A DNA stretch of 64,000 nt from Carnegiea gigantea (GCA_029747015.1 JAKOGI010000082.1:1091501-1155500), one strand, 5' to 3'; shown: positions 35,749 to 49,900, counted from the first letter of the stretch. Notes: generated by a model not told the origin, from the letters alone. A program made the numbers and translations.

Positions 35749-38700
35749 CTACACGGGAATATTATCAAGTGTGTACCCATCAAAGTCGAATTCACCAGGT
35801 GCTATGCTGCCTTCTTGCTGCTAGAAAGCAAACATTTTCATATGAGCTAGCAAGGTTGCAAAATCATATAATCAATGCTAAAAACGGTGGAAAATTTAAG
35901 CAGGATTCATTGGGGAAGGGGGGGGGGTGAAAACAAACCTGTTCTACCTCCCAAAAGAAAAAGGAAAGAAGAAAAAAACCAACAGCAAAGGCAAAAGGGC
36001 CAGGGGGTGATGATTCCTTGAGTGACGAATGGGAAACGGAGTATTCTCTGTGTACTGACCATTAAAAGAGATAGTCCTGATGCAACAGGGCAGTGCATGT
36101 TACCTAAAGCATGGACTTTGACACCCAGTCCTCTAAAATGTGTCCCTTGTTTTCCTTTCAAGGAAGTCCCAAAATGAAACCTCTTTTTACTTAGATAAGG
36201 CCCTCTTAAAAATTATGCATCCACTGTTTTTTTTTTTTTTTTTGGGGGGGGGGGTTATTTAGCAAAATCTTTACTTAAATAATGTTCTCTTAGAAATTTT
36301 CACTTCCAAAATAGGACTATCCTATGGAATGGAGAGTGCATAAAAAACTGCATATGTTGGGAAGTAGACCTAGCAAAAGTGAGTCATACCCGATAGCCGG
36401 CCCAAACCAGACCCAACCAACATCCGATACAATACAAGCCAACTTTGACTCAAAAAAACCAAATTAATTTCCTGATCTACAGTAATCACATTCACTTGAC
36501 AAGTTTTCTTGGACAGACAGACCGTAGACCCAGCATAACCCAAACATAAGTACCAAACAAGCCAACCTAAGCCTACCCCAAACTCATTGTTCTAGTTTTG
36601 GACCAATCCAAAACTTACTTGATTAAACAACTATTCCAACGTCTACGCACAAGTGACGACAGAAGCGGAATCAAGTGCCTAGAACATCTATTTCCTACTT
36701 ATGTCAAGCTGTAATTAGAAAGAGGATTGCAGAAACATGAATGACATCATGTGAAATGAAAGCCAAGTTAAATCAGCAAATTACTTCCTCAATAGCATTC
36801 AGTATTGATGCACATACAATTCATTGCTTACCTGTTTTAGCAGTGCACTCATCAGATCTTCTTGACCATAGTGCTCAGAGAAAAGACCAGTCCCCGGGCT
36901 GACACCATCATAAACTGCCTCTGCTTTCACCCTTGGAGCATTGTCAACAAGAAGACCGTTGACATTTTGATTAGCATTTTGTAAGCCAACGTGTTGACTT
37001 TCTAATCCAGCTGAAAATGTTGGCTTTCCAACAAGAGTATTTCCATTCTGTTCATTTTTTGGATTGGTGACAAAAGATTGATTTACCAAAATTGAGGGTG
37101 CCACATTCACACTAGTTTGCACCGATGTCGCAAGTTGGGAAGAACTGCCAAAGGCCATGCCCGGATTTTGCAACTGCCAATCTTGGGGTTTGTGTTGCTG
37201 AAGTTCAGTAAAGATGTCATAATTAGGAGCATATCCACTTGTTACTTTAATACCTGAACTAACTTCCTCCTTATTAAACCCCTTGGGCGTGATAGATGTT
37301 ATCCCATGGGTGCTGCCCAGTGGGAAACCACTGCTTGGCAAATCAGAGATTTGATTGACAGAGAAATCTACTGACAATGCACCTTGTGACACACTATTAT
37401 ACCCCATTCCATTTCTGGATAAAAGACCACCAGTGGTACCACTATTTGATTGCATAGGCTGCCCTATTGAGGATTGAACCCGGGAAACTTGCCCACCTAA
37501 ACTTTCATTTAGAACTTGCCCCCTAGACTGTTGTGGCATCATAGGTATCAGTAAAGAGCTATTTTGAAGGCTACTGGAGGCATTAGCTTGCATGTTTATG
37601 CTACCTAGGGTGGACCCAGCTTGATTCAAGCCCGCAAGTTGCTTGGGTTCCATGGTTGTTGGGATTCCATGCAGCATATTCATCTGTTTGTTCATATTGT
37701 TAAGCTGCTGCTGTTGTAGTCCCTCTCCATATCTTAGCTTGGAGTTCTCAAAGCTAAAGAGGTTTCTCTGGTCGACAAATGGCATCGACATGCCCTGTTT
37801 CATAGCAGGCGCCATTCGGGTATATGCTGCAAGAGTCTGCGCAGAGAGCTGACCAGTGGCAGCGAGTGTTTGGAGATCAATACCACCAAGGGGTGACATT
37901 GTGCCAAAGCCTGAATCTTGAGGCATAAAGGAGTTGTTTAGTCCACCTTGGTGTTGTGACACTCCACTTAGCCTCCTAAGATACAAGCGGTATTTCTGCA
38001 TCATGACTCAATTTTTAGCCCATATACATAGAGCAGAGTGTAGAACAGGAGAGAAGGTCAAGACATATGAAGAAAGAAATTGAAACCTGAAGATGGCTTG
38101 CAACATTTTCTCTGGTGAGACCAGGAACATTCATCAGCTCCAAAATCTTCTTTGGCACAGCTTCTGGCAAAAATATCAACAAAAAGTCAGGGCTGCACAC
38201 AATTAGCAAAATGGTAAACTTACATAACATACATAGATTGACAGGTTTTCTCTTCGTTAATCAGATGGTATATATTAATTTTCACTTTTCTGAGGCATCA
38301 CAATAGGAGCATTGCAAAGTACTTCCCAGAATTACGGGTGAATGTTACACTAGTCACGTCATCATCCAAGTGTCTATGGCTCAAGTGATCTTTTTAAGGG
38401 ATAAGCATTCTAAATGATACGTAAAAGAATTAAATGGCTAACAATCACGTCACCATCAACGGCCAAGTTGCCAGGCATCTCCCTCATAGGCTCCTATATG
38501 AAGAAGGCAAATCCCATTCTCAGGGTGGAAGTGAATTTGGACTATTACATATGTCATCACCAAGGAAAGACAAATGTGACAAATTTTACTTGGTCGAGTT
38601 GGTAAGGCTATTCTGTTCCACCATCAAGACCAAGGTTCAAACCTTCATGACCATGACTTTCTAGCAAGGAGGCTGTGCATTGCTAGGCTCAGGTCTTTGG

Positions 38701-41061
38701 GCTCAAGCAACCTTATTGTCCCCATGCTCCCCCCCCCCCCCCCCGGGAAAAAGAACGGAGAAAAAAACTTGGGATCCATTAGTGGACTAAGATGCAAAAA
38801 CTAGGGGGACTAATCTCCTTAGGAAAGACTGATCCTGACAAACTTACTTTCTAGAGTAATTAAGCTTTAACATTATATTCTATGTCACCCAGAATTAGAC
38901 ATGTGTGTATAGTATGAATGCATGACTGAGTGTTGGGCTATGCAATCTCAAGATTATTTTTTTGGGGGATTTTTAACCTATATGAAGTGTCCAAGTGTCA
39001 TACACAAGTCTCACATTGTGTGCAGTAACATGGGGAAGCTGTAGTACGACAAAAAATCCAGAACACAAAGTAAACAGCACCTATGTACATTTATTTGGTC
39101 CACGTTATTGAAACTTGTAACACAATAGTAAGATGCCTTAAAAATTCCTCGAACTTGAGGAGTTTGAAGGTCTCTTATGTAATCATATTAGCTGCTCAAA
39201 AGTGAGACAATTATATATCTCGAATATGGGAAATGAATGCAATGGGGGTATGCAGGGCCAAACAAAAGTAAAGTAATTTAGCAAAGATTTTCATACTGTC
39301 AATTCCAAGCTGGTTAACAGCAGCCACAAATTGTTGGTGAAGCTCAACTGACCAAACAACCCGAGGTTTTTTAAGTGTACTTGTATCATCCTTGTCTGGA
39401 TCTGTCTCTTCATCCTCACCCTTTCTCTTTGAACTCTTCCAACTCCCTTCATTGCCTGGGGATGAGACTGCATCATCTTGCTTATGCTGATGGTCCCCTT
39501 CATCCCAGCTGCTTGATTGCTCAAGATCCTTCCACTCATTCTTTTTTTTCCTGACCACGTGTTGCCATATGTTCTTAAGTGCTTCCATTCTCACTGGTTT
39601 GATCAAATAATCGCAAGCCCCATGGGTGACACCCTTCATGACAACATTTTTGCTGTCATCAGCTGACATCACTGTCCAATAAACAAAAGATGTATGAGAA
39701 TTGAGTTCCAATTTTGAAACCATCTTTTGAATATAATGGAGTAATTTACAATTGGAATCTAAGGATGATCGTCTCAACCTTGACGAAAAGAGGTGACCAA
39801 ATAAATACTTACTAATAACGGGTAGGTCCATTTCCAACCCAACATGCTCAAGGAGTTTGAATCCATCCATATCCGGCATATGCACATCACTTATCACAAT
39901 ATCAAAGCCGTTCTTATTCTCACGAAGCATTGTCAAGGCAACCTCTGCTCTATTCGTCTTTCTAACTGCAAAAGAGAGAAATTTAAACAACACTTTATAA
40001 ACAATGAGAAAATGCGTTGACCCATGATATCGCAGCATGCTCCTGATTGGCAAAGACTTCAAAGGAGGGGGAACATGCAAGGACCCAGGACTTTGGAGCG
40101 GTGCCCTGAGCACCCATTGGCCTACGTATATATATATATATATGTGAACCAAAAAAGTTGTTTCACGTCTATGTAAAAGTCCTCAATTTTTTGAAGTCGA
40201 CACCCATAAAAGTTCATGATTATGAATCGATTTCCCAAAAGTCTAAAAGTCAGACAACCTTGAACAAAATTTCTAAATACAACACTGGGGGGGGGGGGGG
40301 GATATTTCTGCAACATCTGCATAAAATGAAGAACATGGAATTCAAAAGACCATAGCTACCCCAATAGCAATCTACATGGAATGTGAAACATGGCATAGGG
40401 ATGTGAATGCTGCCAAATTCTAAAATTACAGGGGTTCTTACTATTACTAGCAAGCAGCATTTCATATCTGAAAGACATGAATTAGAACATGGTGCATAGG
40501 GTTGGGGATATCTCCATATCTATCAGTCAAACCTCTAGAACTTGTAAGATTAAAGGGCAATAATACCTCAACCCAATAAAGCTAGCATACTTCCTTGAGT
40601 TCCTTCTCAAAGGCACAAGTCCAAAATCTACCAAAACAATCAAACTCATCAAACATTTGACAACCACAAAAAGGGTACCTTTCCCTTTCAAATTCCCATC
40701 TAAACACCAAAATCTTATACCCAAAATGGTAATCCAAATAAATCATATCTGATTAAACCCTTATGCATATGTCTAACCTTATCCAGCTAAAATAAGAGAG
40801 CACAAATTAATTTCCAAACAACAATAAGGAGTTCAACAAAAATTGAATCAATCAATCAGCCAACCAAACTGTGAGAGAGTTTTTACCTTCATAACGACAA
40901 GTCCGAAGCATCTTCTCTAAGATGGTGAGGCAAGTTGGATCATCATCAACCACGAGCACCCGGAGACCCGCCGGAAACTTGTCGGAAACCTCGCCGGATT
41001 TCCGGGTCAGAGTAGAACTTGGATAAGACATGGATCCCGTTACTGCTCCACCCAAGTTCAT
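35749..41061 (-). CDS. Type-B response regulator (ARR1/ARR2-like)
   Basis: Six exons on the minus strand: 40887-41061, 39813-39965, 39671-... down to 39297, 38087-38163, 36832-37995 and 35749-35820, with GT-AG introns and consistent phases, giving 671 residues. The receiver domain (about 33-150) has the acidic pocket Asp39-41, phospho-acceptor Asp85 in SDVHMPD, and Lys134 in YLIKPVR. An acidic Ser-rich linker leads to the GARP/Myb DNA-binding B motif (about 209-270), containing [24 protein letters not shown] Gln/Asn-rich activation region follows, and a tiny last exon encodes the conserved end [14 protein letters not shown]. Type-B regulators are nuclear factors activated by His-Asp phosphorelay from cytokinin receptors and switch on cytokinin genes, including type-A regulators. 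The MMSADD and [12 protein letters not shown] signatures favour the ARR1/ARR2 branch over ARR10/12. All key residues are intact. Confidence 0.93.
36380..36592. repeat. Degenerate CCCAA/ACCCGA-rich repeat in the last intron
   Basis: CCCGATAGCC, GGCCCAAACCAGACCCAACC and CCCAGCATAACCCAAAC phrases resemble interiors of the hAT-type MITEs elsewhere in the window. Ends are not definable. It is in the 1-kb intron before the last coding exon of the response regulator, beside a T/G tract at 36224-36253. Confidence 0.35.
38588..38757 (+). mobile_element. tRNA-like SINE in intron 3 of the response regulator
   Basis: It has a box A region TTGGTCGAGTTGGTAAGGC, a box B region AAGGTTCAAACCTTC about 35 bases later, and a 3' tail of C (38730-38744) then GGGAAAAAG. 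Orientation is opposite to the host gene. Confidence 0.55.
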
Positions 41062-41560
41062 CTCATCTAACCTTCAAAAATTCCTTCTCAAAAAAAGAAG
41101 AATTGAGGTTTGACCCACCAAAAACAAATTGGCAATAAACAGAAAGGATCAAACCAATCATGTAATTAAACTCTGCATGACTAATTTGATGCCAACCCTT
41201 CTCCAAGGTTGGAGCCAAAATCAGAGAGATGGGGTATTTTCCTTGAATCTGGGTACTTAAGAAATCAAACCCAGTTCAAGATTCTTATGGAGTTCACTGA
41301 TTTGACTATGGATTTGGGGGGGTTTAAAAGATTGGATATTGGAATTTTAAGGGTAACTTTTGATACCCAATTCAGAATTCAGGAACCCCAGTTGGAATCT
41401 TCAGGGAAATCTAAGACAGAGAGAGAGACACGGAGAGAGAAGGGTGAAAGAAAAAGTAGAGAAAGAAAGCAAGGACACATACACACAGATAAAGAAGAAC
41501 AATAAATTGATGTGTTTGATTAAAAAAAAAACTAAAAATTAAAAATTATGAGGTTGAAGA
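41062..41560. other. 5' leader and promoter of the response regulator
   Basis: GA-rich on the plus strand at 41413-41470 (CT-rich on the gene's own strand), the usual look of a plant 5' UTR. No other coding region. Confidence 0.45.
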
Positions 41561-43019
41561 CAGGGCTATGTTATTTTCTGTGCTGCAAGTTCAGCATTTC
41601 TGGGTAAAAATAAAAAATTTATATACACCTATGACCAAAAATTTTGTGAATTATTTTATGAGAAAGTGGGTCTCTCCTCTGAAGTCTGATGAGTGTGGAT
41701 CCAGCTCACAAACATACGGAACTAGCAGAAAAAACCCCACATTTCAGTCACAGATGAGAGAGAAAGGAAGGCTCTTCCCCCCCCCCCCTTCTGGGTTTTT
41801 CTTGTTCTTCTTCAAATCAAAGAGATGAAAAACCTTCAACCAAACCCTAGTGAACAAAAAAAAGAGTGAATTTCTTCAGAATTTATCTACCAACCATTTT
41901 ATCTACCAATGTACTGTCCTGAGTTTTTTGCATGGGAGTCAAAAATCTTTACTTTCTGTTCTTGAAAAGATCCTAATAATTCACACCCTTAATGATTCAC
42001 CTTTTTATGATTTTAAGCAAACTTGAGGTCATGTATTTTCACTCACATAATGATAATAATGCTATTCATACATGTATGGAATGAAAATTTAAATTGCTTT
42101 ACATTACCTTAATTTGACATGATTATAATTATGATTAAGATCACGGTCAAGGATACTACAGTATTTTTTCTAAATTAATTTTTAATTTAAATTGACTATA
42201 TTTTTAAGCACGTGTGATTTTTAAGTAGATACAGATTTGAATTTAGGACTGTAGATATTTTAAAATTTAAAACTCATGTTCACATTTACATTAGGATTAT
42301 GTGATCATGTCTTGATAAAAATGACATTTTTTTCTTCTTTTGCGCAACGTATAGACTTAGGAAGAGTTTTAATTTTAATTTATGATCTAATACTTCTTTT
42401 TCTGTAATTAGCCTGCAAAAAAGCTAGAAACACAAATTTGCAATTACTTACTATGATTTATAATCACTGGACAATAATTTACATTTCTCTAAAAAAATTC
42501 CAAAAAATGAAGAAGCTTGTCCAACATGACCTTTTTTTTTTTTTTTTAAAAAAAAAGCCACTCTTTATTAATATTTTTGAGCACTACTTCTTCATCCCTA
42601 ACAACACTCTTTTTTAAAAAAAAATTTAAAAAAACTGTAACATTGCTGTGATAGGGCCATTATGCATTATGAGTCCCTGTTTTCCTTTCTCATCTTTAAT
42701 AGTTAAATCCCTAATAGTCCCTATTGTTTTCTTCAATTGTCTATTATCTAGTATTATTTTTATTTTTTGTGATAAATTTTTTTTATTTTGTAATATTTTT
42801 TCCTCTTATAATGGGAATTATAATTTTCATACAAAGGCATAAATTCCTCACCTAATGTGCAAGCTCTTTTCCCTCAACAATAGTGCCAGTGTTTATTAAT
42901 GTTTGTATCAAAGAGTATATCAAGTGGAAAAAAAGGGTAAAAGTATAAAATAAAATAAAATCAGTTGAAGGTGGAATGATAGACCAACTTAAAAGGCATA
43001 GATACTTTTGAGATGACAT
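41561..43019. other. Gene-free AT-rich stretch
   Basis: C run at 41779-41789, T/A tracts at 42533-42556. No gene. Confidence 0.4.
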
Positions 43020-43275
43020 TGAGTTTAATCGAAGTGACAAATAGGTCGTATAACTCAAAAGATATGGGAGTAGAGTTTTCATACTTTGCACTAGAGTTGA
43101 GTCCTAATGGTCACAATTCTTGATTACTCTTGGAGAGCCCAGTGACCGGGCTAGGCCTCCATGAAGCTAATTTAGTGATTGTGCTATACCCCTCCTGACC
43201 TCCCCTGCCAGTGCTGGATCCTACAAAAGAGTCCCGTTAATGTGCCAACTTATCACTTCAAAAAAAAAAAAAAAG
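43020..43275 (+). mobile_element. SINE-like retroposon with A tail
   Basis: GTAGAGTTTTCATACTTTGC, GAGTTGAGTCCTAATGG and GGGCTAGGCCTCCATGAAGC-n-TTTAGTGATTGTGC match the intron repeat at 4030-4220 in order. The copy ends in about 15 A at 43260-43274. Confidence 0.5.
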
Positions 43276-43612
43276 TGATTATTATTTTTATCATTGCACT
43301 ATATCAAAAGTGAAAGCTGAATTCTAGACAATCTAATTGACTAAATTATCCCTTTTTTTTGGGTCAACTTAACTTACAAGATTTTTTTTTTTTTTTTGGG
43401 GGTGGGAAACAATAACTTCCAAGATTTTAATTCTTGAAATAATGCTATTGTCCAATATGACATATTTTGAGTTGTCCATAACCATGTGGACAATAAATCC
43501 ACATACTGTATTTTTTTTTTTTTTTCCTGAAATAAAGACCATTTGTCCATACATATTCTCCCTCAAAAGATAATATTACATAAAGAAGACTAATTTTTGA
43601 ACTCTTTCAATT

Positions 43613-43790
43613 GTTTTTTTTTTTTTTTTTGGTCTTGGTTCCTTCATTTTATTGGAGTCAAACTACTATTGGTCTAATAATTAGTAGAACCCTCCCATCA
43701 CAGTTTTTTTCATTCATTAGACTCAGACTCGAGACTGTACATAAAAGGGAACAATTGTCAAATTATTTAAACTAACCTGTGTTGGTTTTG
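43613..43790 (-). mobile_element. tRNA-like SINE, family A
   Basis: A T tract at the left (poly-A on the element's strand) is followed by TTGGTTCC, GGAGTCAAACTACTATTGG, CCCTCCCATCACAG, AGACTCAGACTCGAGACTG and ATTGTCAAATTATTTAAAC. The order and spacing match the other three copies. Confidence 0.65.
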
Positions 43791-45525
43791 AACTCTTTTT
43801 ATAAAAATCATGATAACGTGGACAAAGCTTGATATTGCTTAGATAATGGCATCGTTAAGATCGATCTATAATCTTTAGTGGCCTACAAGATTATGCACCA
43901 TACATTAACAAATTATAATTCTCACCCCCCAAAAAAAACTAATTATAATATTTCAATTAGATACCTAATAACCAAAAATTTTTAAAAAATAGTTATGTAC
44001 TATGTATAGGTTAGATTGACAAGTAAGCAGTGCTGACATGTCGTATCTTATGGTGTGAATTGTGAAATGTGAACTCATGGATCGAATACTTTCATATGCC
44101 TCCATAGAATTCAAGCACCCAAATTACTAAAAAAATAATTATTATGGCATATACTTTGGTTAAAAAAGAAATCCAGTATATGTCACTAAATATACAAATA
44201 TTAAGCATATATATATTTTTTGAATGAAAAGTATGTACCAAGGCCAACATGAATAGGATTCAATGTACATTAAGATCTCTCCATATCTAGTGATAAAACA
44301 CTTTGCTTATTAAACTAATTGACATCTAGTCCGCATATTACACTTAAACGTAATATGAGTAAATATTAATGCATAATGTAAATAGCCTTTTTTTCTTTTC
44401 TTTTTTTTTCAAATGAGTAAATGTTAATACAAATGTACAACATAATAGATGGAGAATGACCACATATTAGACATAAACAAAATATGAATAACTAGTAAGT
44501 GATATATTATAGCTATATTTTTTTTTCCTTTTTTTTCCCAAATGAGCACATGTTAATATGACGTACACAATGGAGAATGATATAATCTGACCTGAAGAAA
44601 ATATGACTGTGTATTACAATTTAAGTTAAATGATATGAGAAATAATTTCATTTCGTGCAATATGTTGAGATATTAATTATATGATTTATTGGTCTAATAT
44701 TAGACATGGTGAATCAATGCCCTAAAATTGAACTTTTCTTGAGACCAAAGAAAGAAAGAAATAAAGAAAAGCAATTCGACTAGAAGACAGGTTATAATTT
44801 GTTACAGAAGAAAAGATTTAAATTAACACAAATTAATTAAATGTAATTTTTATGAACATTTGGGCAAAAATGTTCAATTTTTTCAAATGAACATCCCTAA
44901 TAAATGGATGGTTAATTTTCCAGCACCTTCTGGGGGTATTCATTTTCAATTTCTGACTGAGTATGAACATACTTTGCAAAACCATCATCAACATGAAATC
45001 AATTGATTAAATCATCAACAACATAAAATAAAAAAGAAAAGAAGAGAAAAAAGTAGTAACATTGATCTGATCTTCTAAATATTGACCATTTGATTTGGAC
45101 ATCATTGCAAAAAAAATAATTCTTAATTAAAAGCATTTCTGACTTACTCAAAAAAAAAGTACCCAAACAAAGATAAATAAATAAATTTATAATTATATTA
45201 ATAATATGACGAATTTTAATATTAACAGTTGGTGGTATAAAGTGATGGTATGCATGACGCATTGACAATTAATTGGTCTTGATTATCCAAAAAAATTAAG
45301 CAACCATTACGTGTGCCGGTTAATACAATAACTTAAACCAGTATTGAATGGTGTTATGCCAATCACAGATTACAACATGGAATCTTTTGGTATCTTTGAA
45401 TAAGGTGGTTGATTTTTCTTTTCCTAATTTAAAAATTCCCATGCCAATTTTTAAAATATAAAATAGCTCCTTTTTTTTGGGCCCTAGCATGGCAGCATCA
45501 TACACAAAGTTCGTTAAACAACAAT
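43791..45525. other. Gene-free AT-rich stretch
   Basis: A short unit containing GTACAACATAATA...GGAGAATGA...ATATTAGAC is loosely repeated between 44360 and 44600. No gene, RNA or mobile element is supported. Confidence 0.4.
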
Positions 45526-46112
45526 TAGGGTAGGTAACAGACTAGACTGAACTGGACTGAGCCAACTCATTAATTAAATGAGCTGGATTAGATTCAGTAC
45601 ATTTGTTAACAAGTTAGGCTGGGTTATGGGCCAAATGAACCCGACTCGCCCATGACCCGCTCATTACCACCTAAGGAGTGTTTTTTGTTAGTTAATTTTC
45701 GAACGAATGTATTTGTAATTTTCCAATCAAATTAAACTAGTCTAAATTCAAAGTTAGAAAATATACAATCAAGCTAATAAATGAGTCGGGTCAAGTCGGC
45801 CCGCTTTAGCCCCATTTAAAAACGGAACAAACTTACGCAAAACAACGGTCTATGATAACTATTGTTATGTACACAATGTTGGTAATGAGATTTACTAATT
45901 GGAACATGTAAACTAGTGTGCCAATTAGGTTAAAAAAATAATGGGTCACTAAACGGGCCGTTAATGGGCCCATCCAGTCCGGTCTGTTAATATGCCTCAA
46001 TGGGCTGACCCACTAATGGCCCAATCCATTATTGACCCGACCTTTTATTAGTCCTATTTTAAACGGATTGACCGTTTAACCCAATGGGCACCCAGTCCGT
46101 TGTCCACCCCTA
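45526..46112. mobile_element. hAT-type MITE
   Basis: The left end TAGGGTAGGTAACAGAC and the right end inverted TAGGGGTGGACAACGGAC are clear inverted termini. The 8-base flanks ACAACAAT and ATAACAAC match in 6 of 8 positions. The 587-bp interior has many GGCCCA, CCCGAC and AACGGGCCG phrases. Confidence 0.65.
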
Positions 46113-46532
46113 ATAACAACACAACACCATCTCCCAATATGAGTTTCGTATTTGGGGTGTCTAAAGTTCCTTGAAAGCTACAATTTCAGAGTACAATGCC
46201 ATAAGTCTTGAAATGTACCCTGAAACAAGAATTTAGCATGAAACCAATCCGAAATTTCAGGGTACAATGCCATTGGATTTTCCTTCCAAATTTCTTGCAA
46301 TATTGCATGGTTGTCGATGATTCTTCTGATCTCCAACCTTTCCAAAAGATTACTAACCCGCTTCTGACACGATGATTCTGGTCTCAAAATCCTGCTGGGT
46401 GGAGCTACCAGGTACTTTTTGACAGATTTCCAAGCATGGCAAGACTTGCCCATCTAGCAAAGAATAAGCAAATACAACAACTCTCTGTGTGATGTCTTTG
46501 ATGGGTATTCTATGATATAGTAGCTTCCATAA

Positions 46533-46902
46533 TGATGCAGGCTAATTTAATTTACAGCTTGATATTAAGTGTTTTTTTTTCCCCTAAGTTTGGCATCTCT
46601 CTGTTTTAGCCATTTTTCATTTACTTATCTGTTATTTCTGGCCTTGGTAGTTATGATGAGCTCGCAATGTGAGCTGTCCAGTTAGTTAGCCAAGCTGGGA
46701 AAGGCGGGGGCAATGTAACAGTATCAATACCAATACAAGCACTGATACTGGTGAGAGGAGATGAGGAATATAGCTCAGAATTTATCTTCTTCTTCTCACT
46801 CTCTTCTCTTCCCTCTCCTTTCTCCCTCGTTCACTATCTACCTTCGTCCCAAGATCAGTACTCTTCGAGGCCTTTTTGGGATTTTCCTAGAATACTGCAT
46901 CA
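46533..46902 (+). repeat. 5' LTR
   Basis: 370 bp, TGATGCAG...CTGCATCA. By eye it differs from the 3' LTR at about 18 positions plus the length of a T/C run, roughly 5%. The CT-rich part at 46785-46835 is shared. Confidence 0.95.
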
Positions 46903-46903
46903 G

Positions 46904-46915
46904 TGGCATCAGAGC
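46904..46915 (+). promoter_or_regulatory. Primer-binding site
   Basis: TGGCATCAGAGC begins one base after the 5' LTR and differs at one position from the initiator-tRNA-Met primer site TGGTATCAGAGC used by many plant retroelements. Confidence 0.8.
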
Positions 46916-46980
46916 TGACACTGTTGCTGGGCTTAGGAAAAAAAATTGCAAACCTGGCTTCCACTCGCAACCTTACAGCT

Positions 46981-49900
46981 ATGAAGGAGTCCCTGAGGGC
47001 TAGCTTGGAGGAGCAGAGGCAATGGTTGCAACAGCAGATCAATGATCAAAACCGAAGAATCGCTGAACAGCAACAACAGGTGCTGGAACAGCAGCAGAAG
47101 CATTTGCAGGATCAACAACAGCATCTAGACAGACAACACCAACAAATGCTCACTCAGATTTTGGATCATCTTGGGGAAGTGGAAGAACAACCAGGAAGGA
47201 CACGACCTAGGAACCATGGAGGTAACTCCATACACTTTAATCCCAAGGTAGAGTTTCCTTACTTTGATGGCCTTGATCCAAAGGGGTGGATAAAGAAATG
47301 TATAAGGTATTTTGGGTTGTGTAAAATTCCTGATAACCAAAAAATAGACCTGGCATCCTTACACTTACAGGGGCCTGCTGAGACTTGGTTTGGAAGTTAT
47401 ATAACCGAAAGAAGGGGATTGACTTGGGATGAATTTATTGTGGATATTTGTGCTAGGTTCAGAGACAATCTGGGCAGCAAGGTAGTGGAGGATTTTAACA
47501 GGCTGCAACAAATTGGAACCTGAGATGACTACATAGCCAAATTTGAAGAGCTTAAAGCCTTGTTGCTACTTAGAAACCCCACCATGCCTGACTTTTATTT
47601 CTTGAAAAGTTTTATTGGGGGTTTAAAGCCTGCTGTCAAACCCTTAGTAAGAGCTTCTAATCCAAGGACACTGGATGATGCCTTTGAACAAGCTAGATTT
47701 CAAGAAGAACATATTCTGGCCCTCAAAATACCCCCTGAAAGAACTTACAGAAATTTTTCCCACTCAGCTCCAGCATCACAAAAACCCTTACCTTCAATAC
47801 CCCATAACCCAGTTCCAGCGCCACAAAAAGCCTTACTTCCTAAACCCTATTACCCTAGCCAGAGCTCTAGCACCAAAACCCCTGCACCTACTTGGCCTAG
47901 ACCCACCAGATTCATCCTAGTTGCAGAAAGGGCAGATAAAATTGCCAAGGGCTTGTGTTATTTCTGTGACCAGCCCTTTGAAAGGGAGTATAAGTGTGGT
48001 AGCAAAGAGAAACAACTGTTTCTAGTGGAAGTCATGGATGACATTGAAGGAGATAAGGAAGTGGAAGAAAATGGTGAGGAATTTGAGCTTACAGAAGAAA
48101 ATAGCCACCCCCAAATTTCCATACAAGCAATGCATGGCAGTGTGGGTTTTCAAACCATGAGAGTCATGGGGCATGTAGGCAAAAGGCAGATTCATATATT
48201 AATAGATTTAGGAAGCACTCACAACTTCCTTGATGAGAATTTTGCAAAGAAGAGTAGGTGTAAGTTGGAGGCAATGAAGGTGCAGTCAGTAACTATAGCA
48301 GGTGGAAACAAATTACTGTGTCATTATATGTGTAAGAGCTTCAAAAGGATCCTTCACGGTACAGAGTTTCAGTCAGAAGTTTACCTACTATCTCTAGGCA
48401 GCTGTGATCTGGTTTTGGGGGTGCAATGGCTGTCTACATTAGGTACTATCAAGTGGGATTTTAAGTAATTAAAGATGGAGTTCTTCTATGGTGACAAGGT
48501 ACATTTTCTCAGGGGTATTAAAGGGAACAAAATTCAACTGATGCCACAGGAAGGGCTTCCAAAAGCCTTACAAAATGCGGGCCAAATATTCATGCTACAA
48601 CAGCTGCCACAAGAAATTGCCCCTCCCTTGAAGACAATCACTGCAGCCCTGCCTGCAGTTTCAGAAGCTATATAAACTCTTTTAACCTAATTTGATGATG
48701 TTTTCCAGGACTTCAATGGGTTGCCTCCATCTAGGGGACAGTTTGATCACAGGATACCTCTGAAGGAAGAAACATCTTCCATCAACATTAGACCACACAG
48801 GTATCCACTCAAACATAAGGATATCATTGAAAAATTGATCACTGAAATGCAAGAGAAAGGCATCATACAATTCAGTGCTAGCCCCTTTGCATCTCCTGTA
48901 GTATTGGTGGGAAAAAAAAGATGAAACATGGAGGTTATGTGTGGATTATAGAGAACTTAACAAACAAACTGTTAAGGATAAGTTCCCTATCCCCATTATT
49001 GAAGAATTGTTGGACGAGTTGGCTGGAGCTATGGTTTTTACCAAGATTGACTTAAGGTCAGGGTACCATCAAGTGAGGATGAGTAGTGATGATGTGGCCA
49101 AAACAACTTTTAAGACTCACTCTGGACATTATGAGTTCTTAGTAATGTCCTTTGGGCTCACTAATGCCCCAACCACCTTTCAATCACTCATGAACTTTGT
49201 GTTTAGAGATTATTTGAGGAAGTTTGTGTTAGTTTTCTTTGATGATATACTTATCTATAGCAGCATGGCATTGCATTTGAAGCATGTCAAGATAGTCTTA
49301 CAAACTATGAGGGATGACCATCTCCTAGCTAAGAAAAGCAAATGCGCCTTTGGAATTCCCAAGATTGAGTACTTTGGTCATTATATTTATGGGGCAGGTG
49401 TGGAAACTGACCCTAGGAAAATAGAGGCAATCACTGCTTGGCCTACCCCTCAATGCCAAAGACATTAGAAGTTTCTTAGGCCTTACAGGTTATTATAGAA
49501 GATTTATGAAAGGATATGGTAGCATTAGCAAACCACTTACTGATTTGCTCAAGAAGGATGGGTTCAAATGGGGAGATGGGGCAGAGAAATCCTTTCAAGC
49601 CTTGAAGAAGGCCATGACTACTGCACCAGTTTTGGCCCTCCCAGATTTTGAAGCCACATTTGAGATTGAGACTGATGCCTCATCTCAGGGAATAGGTGCA
49701 GTTTTATAGCAAAACAAGCACCCCATTGCCTGCATTAGTAGGACACTAGGACCAAGATGGCAACACCTTTCTGTGTATGAAAAGAAGCCCTTGGCTATTG
49801 TGTTTGTAGTTCAAAAATGGGAGCAATATCTCTTGGGAAGACCTTTTATCATCAGAACTGATCAAAAAAGTTTGAAGCATCTTTTAAACCAGAAACTTTC

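Noticed and set aside
36799..36831. Ten extra codons at the end of the fifth response-regulator exon as the normal C-terminus
   Set aside because: A GTAAGC donor follows LLKQ, and the exon at 35749-35820 supplies the conserved family terminus in phase; kept only as a possible retained-intron form.
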